From: JAHEGP01 sp963751595
GTDB lineage: Bacteria; Pseudomonadota; Gammaproteobacteria; Pseudomonadales; JAHEGP01
NCBI GenBank assembly: GCA_963751595.1
Contig: CAVVVC010000001.1
Location: 992,001 to 1,056,000, forward strand
Direction of reading: 5' to 3'
Length of the DNA stretch: 64,000 nucleotides
Shown here: positions 18,023 to 27,796 of the stretch, piece by piece
Position numbering within the stretch: position 1 is the stretch's first letter
Layout: each line of letters opens with the position of its first letter
The notes under the pieces: model-generated
The model's database searches: none
What the model was told of the DNA's origin: nothing
Seen by the model: only the letters and a program-made list of their open reading frames with translations
Made by a program: the position numbers and the translations under genes

Positions 18023-18718
18023 ATGACTCTACTCAGTAAAATGCAAACCCTGTTTCGCGCTAACGTTCGAGAGGCAACAGAAAAAGTGACCGATGCCAAC
18101 GCCATACGTATCTACCGGCAGGAAATTGTTGACGCGCAAAACCTTCTGGCAAAGCGCAAACTCGGCCTTGCAGCGCTAATTGCAAGCCGCAAGGATATTG
18201 AGAACGAAATCACCAGCGTAAAAGCCAGAGCCAAAAAGTATGAGGGTGAAATACAGAAGCTTTCTGTTCAGGAGCGCAGCGAAGATTTGCTGTTGATGGC
18301 GGCAAGCGATATTGCCACCCAACTCGCGCTTGTTGAAGAATTGAAACAGCGGCATCTCGAGGTGAGCCAGCGTATAAGCGTTGAGGAAGTCACTTTACGC
18401 AAGCTCAAAAACGCCATTCGCGAACATGCCCGGGAAGTCAAAGTGCTTGAGGCACAGCGCATGACGACCCACTTGGCAGCATCCAACCAATATCAAAACA
18501 CCGTTGCCGCCCAGCTTGAAACGTTGCGGGATACGCGAGCCAGTATATTGACAACTGTATCAGCGATAGATACAAGCGAAGCCAGCATGGAAGAAATGAT
18601 CGAGCGCATTGAGGAGAGCCCCTTCGAGAGGGAGATCCAATCGTCAGGCAAAACTGACCGAGAACTGATGATTGCCAGCGTACTTTCAAGACTGAGAAAC
18701 AGTGGCGAACCGGCATAG
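18023..18718 (+). CDS. PspA/IM30 family protein
   Basis: The 231-residue product is almost entirely coiled coil, with the family start (amphipathic helix MTLLSKMQTLFRANVREATEKV) and the IYRQEIVDAQNLLAKRKLGLAALIASRKDIENEI segment. PspA/IM30 (ESCRT-III-like) proteins oligomerise on damaged inner membranes and protect the proton gradient. AGGAG before the ATG and the 11-base gap show cotranscription with the YiaAB gene. No PspF, PspB or PspC gene is near, so it is not a classical psp operon. Confidence 0.88.
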   Translation: MTLLSKMQTLFRANVREATEKVTDANAIRIYRQEIVDAQNLLAKRKLGLAALIASRKDIENEITSVKARAKKYEGEIQKLSVQERSEDLLLMAASDIATQLALVEELKQRHLEVSQRISVEEVTLRKLKNAIREHAREVKVLEAQRMTTHLAASNQYQNTVAAQLETLRDTRASILTTVSAIDTSEASMEEMIERIEESPFEREIQSSGKTDRELMIASVLSRLRNSGEPA

Positions 18719-18786
18719 CATCAGCAAGGACGCCGCCAACCCGTGACAAGCAAACGCCAGTGACATACTGGAAACAGAAAAGCACT

Positions 18787-18810
18787 CCCCCGGATAACCC
18801 GGGGGTTTTT
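18787..18810 (+). terminator. Rho-independent terminator of the YiaAB-PspA unit
   Basis: Stem CCCCCGG / CCGGGGG with a five-base loop, followed directly by five T, 69 bases after the PspA stop. Confidence 0.9.
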
Positions 18811-18850
18811 CGTTCTGACGGTAATGGTTACAGAGTCAACAAAGCGGCAA

Positions 18851-19997
18851 CTTCTCACCGTCCAGACAAGCCAATACTCACAGGCCCGCCACTTACGATC
18901 AGAGTACAGCAGTGGCTGCAACAGGCAGGATGGATCGTTTCAGCCTCAGGGCTGTAACGACCCCTTCGGGGCGGCGGCGCTGGCGCGCCTTGTCGCCAGG
19001 TCGCCCCCGGGGGGACGACCTGGTCGAACCGGCAGCTTCTCACCGTCCAGACAAACCAATACTCCCATGCCCGCCACTTACGATCAGAGTACAGCAGTGG
19101 CTGCAACAGGCAGGATGGATCGTTTCAGCCTCAGGGCTGTAACGACCCCTTCGGGGCGGCGGCGCTGGCGCGCCTTGTCGCCAGGTCGCCCCCGGGGGAC
19201 GACCTGGTCGAACCGGCAGCTTCTCACCGTCCAGACAAACCAATACTCCCATGCCCGCCACTTACGATCAGAGTACAGCAGTGGCTGCAACAGGCAGGAT
19301 GGATCGTTTCAGCCTCAGGGCTGTAACGACCCCTTCGGGGCGGCGGCGCTGGCGCGCCTTGTCGCCAGGTCGCCCCCGGGGGACGACCTGGTCGAACCGG
19401 CAGCTTCTCACCGTCCAGACAAGCCAATACTCACAGGCCCGCCACTTACGATCAGAGTACAGCAGTGGCTGCAACAGGCAGGATGGATCGTTTCAGCCTC
19501 AGGGCTGTAACGACCCCTTCGGGGCGGCGGCGCTGGCGCGCCTTGTCGCCAGGTCGCCCCCGGGGGACGACCTGGTCGAACCGGCAGCTTCTCACCGTCC
19601 AGACAAGCCAATACTCACAGGCCCGCCACTTACGGTCAGAGTACAGCAGTGGCTGCAACAGGCAGGATGGATCGTTTCAGCCTCAGGGCTGTAACGACCC
19701 CTTCGGGGCGGCGGCGCTGACGCGCCTTGTCGCCAGGTCGCCCCCGGGGGACGACCTGGTCGAACCGGCAGCTTCTCACCGTCCAGACAAGCCAATACTC
19801 ACAGGCCCGCCACTTACGGTCAGAGTACAGCAGTGGCTGCAACAGGCAGGATGGATCGTTTCAGCCTCAGGGCTGTAACGACCCCTTCGGGGCGGCGGCG
19901 CTGGCGCGCCTTGTCGCCAGGTCGCCCCCGGGGGACGACCTGGTCGAACCGGCAGCTTCTCACCGTCCAGACAAACCAATACTCCCATGCCCGCCCA
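18851..19997. repeat. 184-bp tandem repeat array, six full units plus a partial seventh
   Basis: Units begin with CTTCTCACCGTCCAGACAA at 18851, 19036, 19220, 19404, 19588, 19772 and (partial) 19956; the first is 185 bp through one extra G. Copies are nearly identical and fall into two versions at the segment after CCAATACTC (CACAGGCC or CCATGCCC), plus single changes such as GATC/GGTC. Each unit contains a perfect hairpin around CCCCCGGGGG flanked by CCAGGTCG/CGACCTGG (for example 19181-19207), a CCCCTTCGGGG hairpin, and TGGCGCGCC, which is also the 3' end of the adjoining tRNA. Because 184 is not a multiple of three, the open frames through the array are not proteins. The tRNA-Arg gene reads into the array. 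Confidence 0.95.
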
Positions 19998-20017
19998 ATG
20001 GGCAGGCATGGGAGTAT

Positions 20018-20020
<3 letters not shown>
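19976..20020 (-). terminator. Long hairpin fused to the tRNA 3' end
   Basis: A perfect 16-bp inverted repeat, 19976-19991 and 20005-20020, that begins with the encoded CCA of the tRNA on the minus strand. An inner GCCC/GGGC pair extends it. Only three T follow, so it may be a processing or attenuating hairpin and not a full terminator. The distal arm is also the start of each 184-bp repeat. Confidence 0.55.
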
Positions 20021-20094
<74 letters not shown>

Positions 20095-20107
20095 TGAACA
20101 CGCTCGC

Positions 20108-20135
20108 ATTATATGGCGGGTTTTGGAACATACAA
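20108..20135 (-). promoter_or_regulatory. Sigma-70 promoter of the tRNA gene
   Basis: On the minus strand TTGTAT (20130-20135) and a perfect TATAAT (20108-20113) are separated by 16 bases. The GC-rich GCGAGCG after the -10 box is the discriminator type seen in stringently controlled tRNA promoters. The tRNA 5' end lies 13 bases downstream of the -10 box. Confidence 0.8.
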
Positions 20136-20304
20136 CTACCAAGGCTTTGCAACAATGCTTGATCAACGCCTATTGCCAGCTAGCTCGCTATCCCTCGCCC
20201 CAGGGAGCGCGGACCACTCCCTTTCCGCGCTTGGCAGATAAAGGCTTTTGCGGTAGCGTTGGGGCCAGCCAAATAGCCCTGATGCTGAGAAAAGCCGACA
20301 ACTT

Positions 20305-21573
20305 ATGGATCTGGTTCCCTACGCAATTCCGTTTTTTATCCTGTTAATCCTGCTGGAAGTCGGCTGGGGCTGGTACAAGGGTAACAATACCTATCGAGTC
20401 AATGACTCCATCAACAGCCTGATGCTGGGAGTGCTCAGCACCTCAACCAAGCTGGTGTTGCTGGACATTGGCGGGCGTATATTCAGCAATCTCGAACAGA
20501 GTGCCGATCTTTGGCGCTGGGATTCCAACTCGATATGGGCCTGGGTTGGCGGGATCCTACTCTACGACTTTTGCTATTACTGGTTTCACCGCATCAGCCA
20601 CGAAAGGCAACTGTTCTGGGCATCCCATGTGGTGCATCACCAGAGCGAGGATTACAACCTGTCGACGGCACTGCGGCAGACGAGTTCCTCGTTTTTGCTC
20701 AGTTGGATCTTCTACCTGCCCTGCTTTCTTCTTGGCATGCAGGCAAGCATGTTCGTGACCATCGCGTCGGCGCACCTGATTTACCAGTTCTGGGTTCATA
20801 CCCGGTTTGTTCCCAAGCTCGGGCCCTTTGAGTGGTTTTTTATTTCGCCCTCCAACCATCGGGTACATCACGGCCAGAACCCGGAATATATCGACAAGAA
20901 TCATGGTGGGCTGCTGATAATCTGGGACCGGATGTTCGGTACCTTCAAGGAAGAAGATGAAAGCATACCGGCGATCTACGGTGTTCGCACGGTCCTGCAC
21001 AGTTGGAATCCGCTATGGGCCAACCTGCAAATATACTGGCAGATGCTTTGTGATGCCTGGCATACCAATAGCCGTTCCGCCCGATGGAAGATTTGGTTGT
21101 CTCCCACGGGGTGGCGGCCAGCCGATGTGGTGGAACGGTTTCCGCTCGAGAAAAGCAACCTGGAACATTTCGTCAAGTACGATGCCAGCCCGGGTTCCAC
21201 CGCAAGCTGGTTAATCGCTGCCCATTTCGCACTCTGCCTGCCTTTGGTTGTCGCTTTCGAGGCAATATTGAAGCCGCTTCCATCACTCTATGGCTGGGTT
21301 TATGTGTTGTTACTTTGCCTCACTTTCTATGTGATGGGTGCTGCACTGCAGGGTAAAGCCGGCTTACTTCGCCTGGAGATCCTGCGATGGGTGCTGATAG
21401 CTGTCAGCCTGGCAATCGGCAATGAAAATTTGCCAGCAACGCTCGTAGGCTGGTCGCTGATCTACCTGCTGGCAAGTGCCTCGTTGATGGTCCTCGCCCT
21501 GCGTAAAATACAAGTATCCGTAGCCACCGATGACCACAAGCCAAACCCTTGTGAAATGATGGGTTCTTCCTAA
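20305..21573 (+). CDS. Sterol desaturase / fatty acid hydroxylase superfamily membrane protein
   Basis: The 422-residue membrane protein carries the di-iron histidine boxes HRISH (His95-His99), HVVHH (His108-His112) and HRVHH (His185-His189) with a further His200, as in fatty-acid hydroxylases and alkylglycerol monooxygenase-like enzymes. Several hydrophobic helices surround them, and about 130 C-terminal residues add four or five more helices. Substrate unknown: a lipid C-H hydroxylation or ether cleavage is the family expectation. It is monocistronic, divergent from the tRNA promoter. Confidence 0.88.
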   Translation: MDLVPYAIPFFILLILLEVGWGWYKGNNTYRVNDSINSLMLGVLSTSTKLVLLDIGGRIFSNLEQSADLWRWDSNSIWAWVGGILLYDFCYYWFHRISHERQLFWASHVVHHQSEDYNLSTALRQTSSSFLLSWIFYLPCFLLGMQASMFVTIASAHLIYQFWVHTRFVPKLGPFEWFFISPSNHRVHHGQNPEYIDKNHGGLLIIWDRMFGTFKEEDESIPAIYGVRTVLHSWNPLWANLQIYWQMLCDAWHTNSRSARWKIWLSPTGWRPADVVERFPLEKSNLEHFVKYDASPGSTASWLIAAHFALCLPLVVAFEAILKPLPSLYGWVYVLLLCLTFYVMGAALQGKAGLLRLEILRWVLIAVSLAIGNENLPATLVGWSLIYLLASASLMVLALRKIQVSVATDDHKPNPCEMMGSS

Positions 21574-21729
21574 GCGCTTGCCCGCGCCATGCACAGCACC
21601 AGCGAAAGCAGGACCAATTCAGGCAGAAACCCATCAGCTACCATTACGATTCGATTGTGATTGGTTCAGGCTTTGGCGTGGTGGTCAGTGTCCGCGGCAT
21701 CCTTCGTGCCTCTGAAGGAAGACGACCGG

Positions 21730-22383
21730 CTACTGGCCTTCGATCAGCAGTTTGAGTCTGGCGACTTCGGCTTCAAGCGCCGCAACCCGCTGCGCCAGAT
21801 CGGCTGTATCAACCCGCGGCGAACGGGTAGCCGGGTTCTGTTGGCCCTGGTCAGGCTGGGCTGCAACCTCAACCGGTCCTGAGAACAGGTGCATGTACTC
21901 GGAATCGCGGCGCCCGGGGCTGCGGGGCAGTTGCACCACCAGGGGGCCACCTTCGTAATTGATCAGGCTATCAAGTGCAGCCACCACCGCCGCATTATCG
22001 GCGAACGTATGCAGGCGACCACTGTGCGCCCGCAATTCTCCGGGCGTTTGCGCCCCCCGCAGCAGCAGCAGGCAAATGATCGCGAATTGCGCCGGGTCGA
22101 ACTGGTAGTTGCTGAAGGTTGAGTTGCAGAAGCGCTGTTTGTACTTCTGTACGCCGCTTTTGTAGTTCTCTTCAATCAACACCAGATGATCAGCCTCCAG
22201 CTCGAGAGCGGTCCGCTGGACCGTTGTCGTATCCAGCGACAGCACCGGATTGCGGGCGGATTTCTGGTTGCAAGCGTTGGTGAGGGCATTGCAGGTCAGC
22301 GGATATTGATCGGGCGTTATCAGCGATTTTTCCATCAAACAGCCGATTACGCGGGCCTGGTTGACACTGAGTTGATACAGCAT
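21730..22383 (-). CDS. yceH: YceH family (DUF480, UPF0502) protein
   Basis: A 217-residue protein with two winged-helix repeats: RVIGCLMEKSLITPDQYPLTCNALTNACNQKSAR at residues 8-41 is the family hallmark, and LLLRGAQTPGELRAHSGRLHTF near 120 the second. A coiled coil (VAALEAEVARLKLLIEG) ends it. The biochemical function is not established. The start ATG at 22381-22383 gives the conserved MLYQLSVNQARVIG; a longer frame to 22494 is not needed. Confidence 0.92.
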   Translation of the reverse strand: MLYQLSVNQARVIGCLMEKSLITPDQYPLTCNALTNACNQKSARNPVLSLDTTTVQRTALELEADHLVLIEENYKSGVQKYKQRFCNSTFSNYQFDPAQFAIICLLLLRGAQTPGELRAHSGRLHTFADNAAVVAALDSLINYEGGPLVVQLPRSPGRRDSEYMHLFSGPVEVAAQPDQGQQNPATRSPRVDTADLAQRVAALEAEVARLKLLIEGQ

Positions 22384-22722
22384 ATGCGAAGCTCTGGTGC
22401 GGGAGACGGAGTCAGATACGATGGTTGCCCACCGGACACCAGTATACTGCGATATTAGATGACGTGCCTTATGGCGTGGCCCTTTCCTGGCCATCCATTC
22501 TTGTGCGCAGTCACCGCGCCCCCTGACTTATTGTTGTCAAACTGGTGGACGCGCTGGCGCCGCTACGGTTAATACGCATTGCCACGGTTCAGCACGGTTT
22601 GTAAGCTCCCCCACCTTTCCTCTCGCCGATAACAAAAATCCCGCCGATGGGTTCAACCTTCGCTGCCTTTTACCAGCCTGTTCAGCAGACTGGCAGCAGT
22701 GCTTTGCAAAATGGGAGAGCAG

Positions 22723-24288
22723 ATGTTCGAATTTCGCGCGGGACAGCCCGGTAACGTCAAAAACGAAGTCCTGTCGGGTCTCACTGTGGCGTTAGCCCTG
22801 GTTCCAGAGGCTGTCGCTTTCGCTTTCGTCGCCGGGGTGGATCCTTTGGTGGGGCTTTATGCCGCTTTCATGGTAGGCCTTATTACCGCCTGTATCGGTG
22901 GTCGCCCGGGCATGATTTCCGGGGCCACTGGCGCCCTGGCCGTGGTGATGGTTTCCCTGGTGGCAGACCACGGGGTGGAATATCTGTTCGCCGCGGTGGT
23001 ACTCATGGGTATGCTGCAGATTCTGGCCGGGGCCCTGAAACTCGGCAAATTTATCCGCATGGTACCGCACCCGGTCATGCTCGGATTCGTCAATGGCCTG
23101 GCTATTGTCATATTCCTGGCCCAGCTCTCCCAGTTTGGGGAGGCCGGCGAACCCGGCTGGCTGCATGGCACGTTTATGCAGGACACGATTGTCGACGTGG
23201 CATGGCTGCAGGGGTCGCAGCTCTACATGCTGATAGCCCTGGTGCTGCTGACCATGTTGATCATTCACTTCCTGCCGCGCTTTACCCGAGCCATACCGTC
23301 GTCCCTGGCGGCGATTCTGGTGGTTACCCTGCTGGTATTCGGTCTCGACCTGGATACCAGGGTGGTTGGCGATATCGCCTCGATAAAAGGCGGTTTACCC
23401 TCCTTCCATGTACCCTCCGTACCCTTCAACCTTGAGACCCTTGGAATCATTTTTCCCTATTCTCTCATCCTTGCTGCGATCGGCCTGATAGAGTCGCTGC
23501 TAACCCTGCGCCTGGTCGATGAAATCACCGAGACCCGCGGCCACGGTAACAAGGAATGTGTGGCTCAGGGAATTGCCAATACGACCACCGGAATGTTCGG
23601 CGGTATGGGCGGCTGCGCCATGATCGGGCAGAGCATGATCAATGTGAACTCCGGCGGGCGGGGTCGTCTCTCCGGGATAACCGCCGCGTTGTCGCTGTTG
23701 CTGTTCATTCTGGTGGCATCGCCACTGATCGAGAAAATCCCGCTAGCGGCATTGATCGGGGTTATGTTTATCGTCGTTATCGGCACTTTCGAGTGGAGCA
23801 GCTTTCGTATTCTCGGCAAAGTACCCCGCAGCGATGCTCTCATACTGGTGCTTGTATCGGCCGTTACCGTGGTTACCGATCTCGCTGTCGCGGTGGTGGT
23901 TGGTGTTATTGTGTCGGCACTGGTATTCGCCTGGGAACATGCCAAACACATTACTGTAGAGGCCCGACAGGATCACAAAGGCTCCACGGTATACGCGGTA
24001 ATGGGCCCGTTGTTTTTCGGCTCGGTCACCTCGTTTCTGGAGCAGTTCGACCCCGGCAAGGACCGCGATGACGTGGTGATTGATTTCGCGGGTAGCCGGG
24101 TGTGCGACCACTCAGGCCTGGAGGCGATTGACACCCTGGCCGAGCGCTACCTGAATGCGGACAAAACCCTGCACCTGGTGCACCTCAGCGACGAGTGCCG
24201 GCGCCTGCTGCGCAAGGCCGGCAGCCTGGTTGAGGTCAACGTGATCGAAGATCCCAAGTATTTTGTCGCCGAGGACAGTCTTGGCTAA
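22723..24288 (+). CDS. SulP family anion transporter with STAS domain
   Basis: The 521-residue protein has the SulP signature (NEVLSGLTVALALVPEAVAFAFVAGVDPLVGLYAAFMVGL) at residues 14-53, about 12-14 membrane helices, and a C-terminal STAS domain near 440-515 (DDVVIDFAGSRVCDHSGLEAIDTLAERY). Members carry sulfate, bicarbonate or other anions; the short single-STAS form does not reveal which. GGGAG five bases before ATG 22723 sets the start rather than the GTG 22699. The exported sulfatase 1.5 kb away would release sulfate, but a link is inference. Confidence 0.92.
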   Translation: MFEFRAGQPGNVKNEVLSGLTVALALVPEAVAFAFVAGVDPLVGLYAAFMVGLITACIGGRPGMISGATGALAVVMVSLVADHGVEYLFAAVVLMGMLQILAGALKLGKFIRMVPHPVMLGFVNGLAIVIFLAQLSQFGEAGEPGWLHGTFMQDTIVDVAWLQGSQLYMLIALVLLTMLIIHFLPRFTRAIPSSLAAILVVTLLVFGLDLDTRVVGDIASIKGGLPSFHVPSVPFNLETLGIIFPYSLILAAIGLIESLLTLRLVDEITETRGHGNKECVAQGIANTTTGMFGGMGGCAMIGQSMINVNSGGRGRLSGITAALSLLLFILVASPLIEKIPLAALIGVMFIVVIGTFEWSSFRILGKVPRSDALILVLVSAVTVVTDLAVAVVVGVIVSALVFAWEHAKHITVEARQDHKGSTVYAVMGPLFFGSVTSFLEQFDPGKDRDDVVIDFAGSRVCDHSGLEAIDTLAERYLNADKTLHLVHLSDECRRLLRKAGSLVEVNVIEDPKYFVAEDSLG

Positions 24289-24586
24289 CCGGGTTCCTGC
24301 CTGCAGCACCCAACCCGATGCCGGGAAAGGTACCTTGCTCGCATTGCGAAGCCACGTGGGGTCTTTCCTTTGGGGGGCTGGAGGGGCGAAGCGATAGTGA
24401 AGGCAAGACCGGTAAAGAGCAAACAGCTGAAGGGTTCTGAGCCCCGCGAGAGCGCGCTGTAGCGATGGCTGCTGCCTTGGCGTAGCTTGTTCTTCAGCTT
24501 ACCGGCGGCACTTCAGCAGCCACTGCCCTGACCACCCTGGTGCAATGCACCTGAAAACTTCGCGTGGTGGTTTCGCTTGAGCAGAA

Positions 24587-25599
24587 TTAGCCGTAAATGC
24601 CGGCCAGCTTTTCTTCGCGCTGCCTGAACTCTTCCTCCACCGCACGAATTTCGGCCATGTAAGCCAGCGCCAGAGGCGACAGGGAGCGCGTCTTCAGGTA
24701 ACCAAAGCCGTAGGCACTTGGAAAAGTAAACCCCGGGACAGGAACGGCCGTGCCTGCTGCCAGTTCCGACTCCAGAAGCGCCAACGATGCAAGGAGCTCC
24801 TGTAACTGTCAAACTTCGGGTGCCTCCCCGGCAAAGCCGGGGGGTCTCCCTTTTGTACTAGCACGTTGGTTCCTGGCAGGAACAATCCCAGGTTCAACGG
24901 GATATTGATATGCATCGCGGGGACGAATTCACCGTTGATGGGGTCGATGTGACCCGCCGCAAAATCGCCGGATGGTAGGTGGCTGCCAAGCCTGGGGGGC
25001 AAGCGAGGACCCGCCCAGGGGTAGGCAGCCATATCCTCCGGCGATCGGGAGCCCTTTTTGAGGATGGGGTGATCCGGGCAGCAGAAAAAGCGACCGCTGT
25101 GCGGTGCCAAAGCTTCGACTTCAAAACGCGGGTCGCTTTCCAGGCCACTAATCTCTCCAACACCAAAATCGGCCCCCTCCTCCAGCACCGCAGGAAAGAC
25201 ACTGCGCCAGCCCGTCACGTCCAGCGAAAGGCGGATATTGGGGTGTTGGGCCATGAGACGGCCGGCGGCGGCATAGCCGGATACAACACTGGGGTAGGGC
25301 CCCAGCTTCGCCTGGACCAGACCGATGTCAAAGTTGGCCAGCAGTTTTATTTCTCGCTGCATCTCACGGTGCTGGTGGAGAAGACGCTTGCCATGCTCCA
25401 GAACCAGTTGGCCAAAAACGGTCAGCACCACCCCGTTGCGTTGACGATCCAACAGTTTGACGCCCAGGGCTGCCTCCAGCCCCTGAATGCTTTTTGACAG
25501 CGAAGGCTGCGAGATTTTCAGCGACTCGGCGGCAAGACCGAAATGACCGTGTTCGGCAACGCTGAGAAGGTGTTTCAGACGGGTTTCGGTAACCAACAT
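24587..25599 (-). pseudogene. LysR-family regulator, interrupted by a frameshift
   Basis: From the ATG at 25597-25599 the protein shows the LysR helix-turn-helix (HLLSVAEHGHFGLAAESLKISQPSLSKSIQGLEAALGVKL) and effector domain up to GRHPKFDS. There the frame changes: the expected continuation QELLASLALLESELAAG and the C-terminus PGFTFPSAYGFGYLKTRSLSPLALAYMAEIR lie in another frame that ends at 24587. One base is missing near 24800-24812; unrepaired, the chain continues with an unrelated tail to 24694. It is divergent from the sulfatase gene across 218 bases, the classical layout of a LysR regulator and its target. It may be a true lesion or a sequence error. Confidence 0.8.
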
Positions 25600-25817
25600 A
25601 GCATACAGGCTATCATTTATGTATTTCCGGTATATTAGCATATATGACACATCCCTGCTATCGTGGCCCGCGTGAATTGCAAGGTACTGGCAACCGCGGC
25701 TTTGAGCACGGCAACGGCGACCAAAACGTTGAATTCCCTGTCGTTGCATTCTGCTGCGACGGTTTTTTCGATTTCTTGCAAGCCCTGCAAGGATTCGCTT
25801 TGAAGGCGAGGTAAAAA

Positions 25818-27518
25818 ATGAGTCCGAACAATTTATTGAAAACCATTGCAGTGGTTCTTTGCTGCCTTGTGGGGAACTCGGCAATTGCCAGGGAAAAACC
25901 CAATATTCTTTTCATCATGGGTGATGACATCGGCATCATGAACGTGGGCGCCTACCACCAGGGGCTCATGGTTGGGGAGACGCCCAACATTGACCGAATC
26001 GCGAAGGAAGGTGCCAGGTTCATGACCTACTACGCGGAGCAGAGCTGCACGGCCGGTCGCACCGCATTTCTCACCGGCATGCATCCCCTGCGGGCCGGTA
26101 TGGTGATGCCGCAGCTTCCGGGCGCCGAAAGTTCGCTCTTGCCGGGCACGCCATCGCTGGCAAAATTCCTGCTCGATCTCGGCTACAACACCGGCGAGTT
26201 CGGCAAGAACCACCTCGGCGACAAAGCGGCGTCATTGCCAACGGCACACGGCTTCCAGGAATTCTGGGGCTACCTGTATCACCTCGACGCCATGCAGGGG
26301 GTGAGCTTTCCGGATATCAACAGCTCCCCGACCGACCAGGCCGTTGTTCCGCCCTGCACGAACACCCCGGTCAAGGGCCTGAAAGAGGTCCCGGGTGCCA
26401 TCGATCCGAAAGACGGTCTCTGTATGACCCCGCCACGCCCGGTTATGCATTGCATATCCAAGGATGGCACGGAAAAAAACCAGAGCTGTAAGGATGAAGG
26501 GCCGCTGACCCTGGAGCGTTCCAAGACCGTCGACGAAGAGATTTCCGCCCAGGTCATCGACTTCCTCGACCGCAACGACCCCAAAAAAACCGACAAGCCC
26601 TTTTTCGTCTGGTATAACCCGGCGCGGATGCACGTTACCACCATGCTCTCTGACGAATACCTGGATACGCTGGGTGAGAAAGGCGGCAAAGACTGGGGTA
26701 TCAACGAAGCCGGCATGAAGCAGATGGATGACAACATCGGCTATGTGCTGAAAAAGTTGGAAGACATGGGCCAACTGGACAATACCATTGTGGTCTTTAC
26801 CACCGACAACGGCGCTGAGGGAATCACCTATCCTGACGGTGGTATCACGCCTTTCAGAGGCGGCAAACTGACCACCTGGGAAGGCGGCATGCGGGCGCCA
26901 ATGGTCGTTCGCTGGCCGGGACACATCAAGGCTGGCACAAACCCTGACCAGATATTCTCATCACTGGACTGGGTGCCCACCCTCGTCAATATCGCCGGCG
27001 GGCCCTCGGGTGACGCGCTGAAGAAGCAGATTGAGGCAGGCAAGTACCCGGGGATCGTCAAAACCACACTTGACGGTATCGACCAGCGGGCTTACCTGGA
27101 AGGCAAGGCCGATTCGGCCCGCGACACCTTCTTCTACTACACCGGGGCACAGCCTTCGGCGGTGCGTTACAAAAACTGGAAGTTCTACTACACGATGGTT
27201 TCTTCCAACGCCCAGGATGCCTTCAGCAATCCGGTGAATTATCACTGGACCCAGGTCAACAACCTCAGGCGCGATCCCTTCGAGCGTTCGGTTGCAACCG
27301 TTGATGGAACCCTCATGGGCTACGGCGGCGCCCTGGCGGCACCAAGCACCGCGTTTATTTATGACTGGAACCTGCTGCCGATTGGGCAACTGCTGTGGCT
27401 GAAGGAACTCGCAACCTACAAGGAATTCCCGTCGCTGCAGACTCCGGCGAGCTACAACCTGGATAACATCATCAAGGCGATGCAGGACACATCACACATC
27501 AGTCACGCGGGTCACTAG
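25818..27518 (+). CDS. Exported type I (formylglycine) arylsulfatase
   Basis: A 566-residue sulfatase with a Sec signal peptide ending near residue 24 (SAIA). NILFIMGDDIG (metal-binding Asp pair) begins the alkaline-phosphatase fold, and SCTAGRTAFLTG holds Cys77 and Arg81 of the C-x-A/P-x-R motif whose Cys is oxidised to formylglycine. TTDNGAEG supplies the second metal site. It hydrolyses sulfate esters in the periplasm or outside. The start has GAGG six bases upstream. The LysR gene diverges from it, and a terminator follows. The activating enzyme is not in the window. Confidence 0.93.
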   Translation: MSPNNLLKTIAVVLCCLVGNSAIAREKPNILFIMGDDIGIMNVGAYHQGLMVGETPNIDRIAKEGARFMTYYAEQSCTAGRTAFLTGMHPLRAGMVMPQLPGAESSLLPGTPSLAKFLLDLGYNTGEFGKNHLGDKAASLPTAHGFQEFWGYLYHLDAMQGVSFPDINSSPTDQAVVPPCTNTPVKGLKEVPGAIDPKDGLCMTPPRPVMHCISKDGTEKNQSCKDEGPLTLERSKTVDEEISAQVIDFLDRNDPKKTDKPFFVWYNPARMHVTTMLSDEYLDTLGEKGGKDWGINEAGMKQMDDNIGYVLKKLEDMGQLDNTIVVFTTDNGAEGITYPDGGITPFRGGKLTTWEGGMRAPMVVRWPGHIKAGTNPDQIFSSLDWVPTLVNIAGGPSGDALKKQIEAGKYPGIVKTTLDGIDQRAYLEGKADSARDTFFYYTGAQPSAVRYKNWKFYYTMVSSNAQDAFSNPVNYHWTQVNNLRRDPFERSVATVDGTLMGYGGALAAPSTAFIYDWNLLPIGQLLWLKELATYKEFPSLQTPASYNLDNIIKAMQDTSHISHAGH

Positions 27519-27555
27519 AAATCCGCTAAGGGATGTGAATTAACTGCAAGTCAGC

Positions 27556-27586
27556 GGGCGGCCTGAAAGGGTCGCCCCTTTTTTTT
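27556..27586 (+). terminator. Rho-independent terminator of the sulfatase gene
   Basis: Eight-base stem (one G-T pair) 27556-27563 / 27570-27577 with a six-base loop, then eight T, 38 bases after the sulfatase stop. Confidence 0.9.
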
Positions 27587-27796
27587 GGGTGACCCATGGG
27601 TTCGAGCCGGGGTGCTCAACTCCTGTTTGATCGATGCAGGTAACGCTGAATGCCATCAGGTTAAACCTGCTTGTTCGTTGCCGACACCAATTTATCGAAT
27701 TACTCGCCTTCGGGATCGCGAATTGCAGGGAGAGATGCAAGGAGGCCCCGAGCGAAGAACCCGCGCCCCAGCCAACTGGTCGAGCCACAGGGTTCG

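Noticed and set aside
18851..19997. CRISPR array
   Set aside because: Units are 184 bp, identical along their full length, with no repeat-spacer alternation and no cas genes.
20557..21000. 147-codon antisense frame inside the sterol-desaturase gene
   Set aside because: It mirrors codon bias of a clearly recognised gene with all His boxes; no start signals.
26232..26924. 230-codon antisense frame inside the sulfatase gene
   Set aside because: Shadow of a high-GC coding region; sulfatase motifs are unambiguous on the plus strand.
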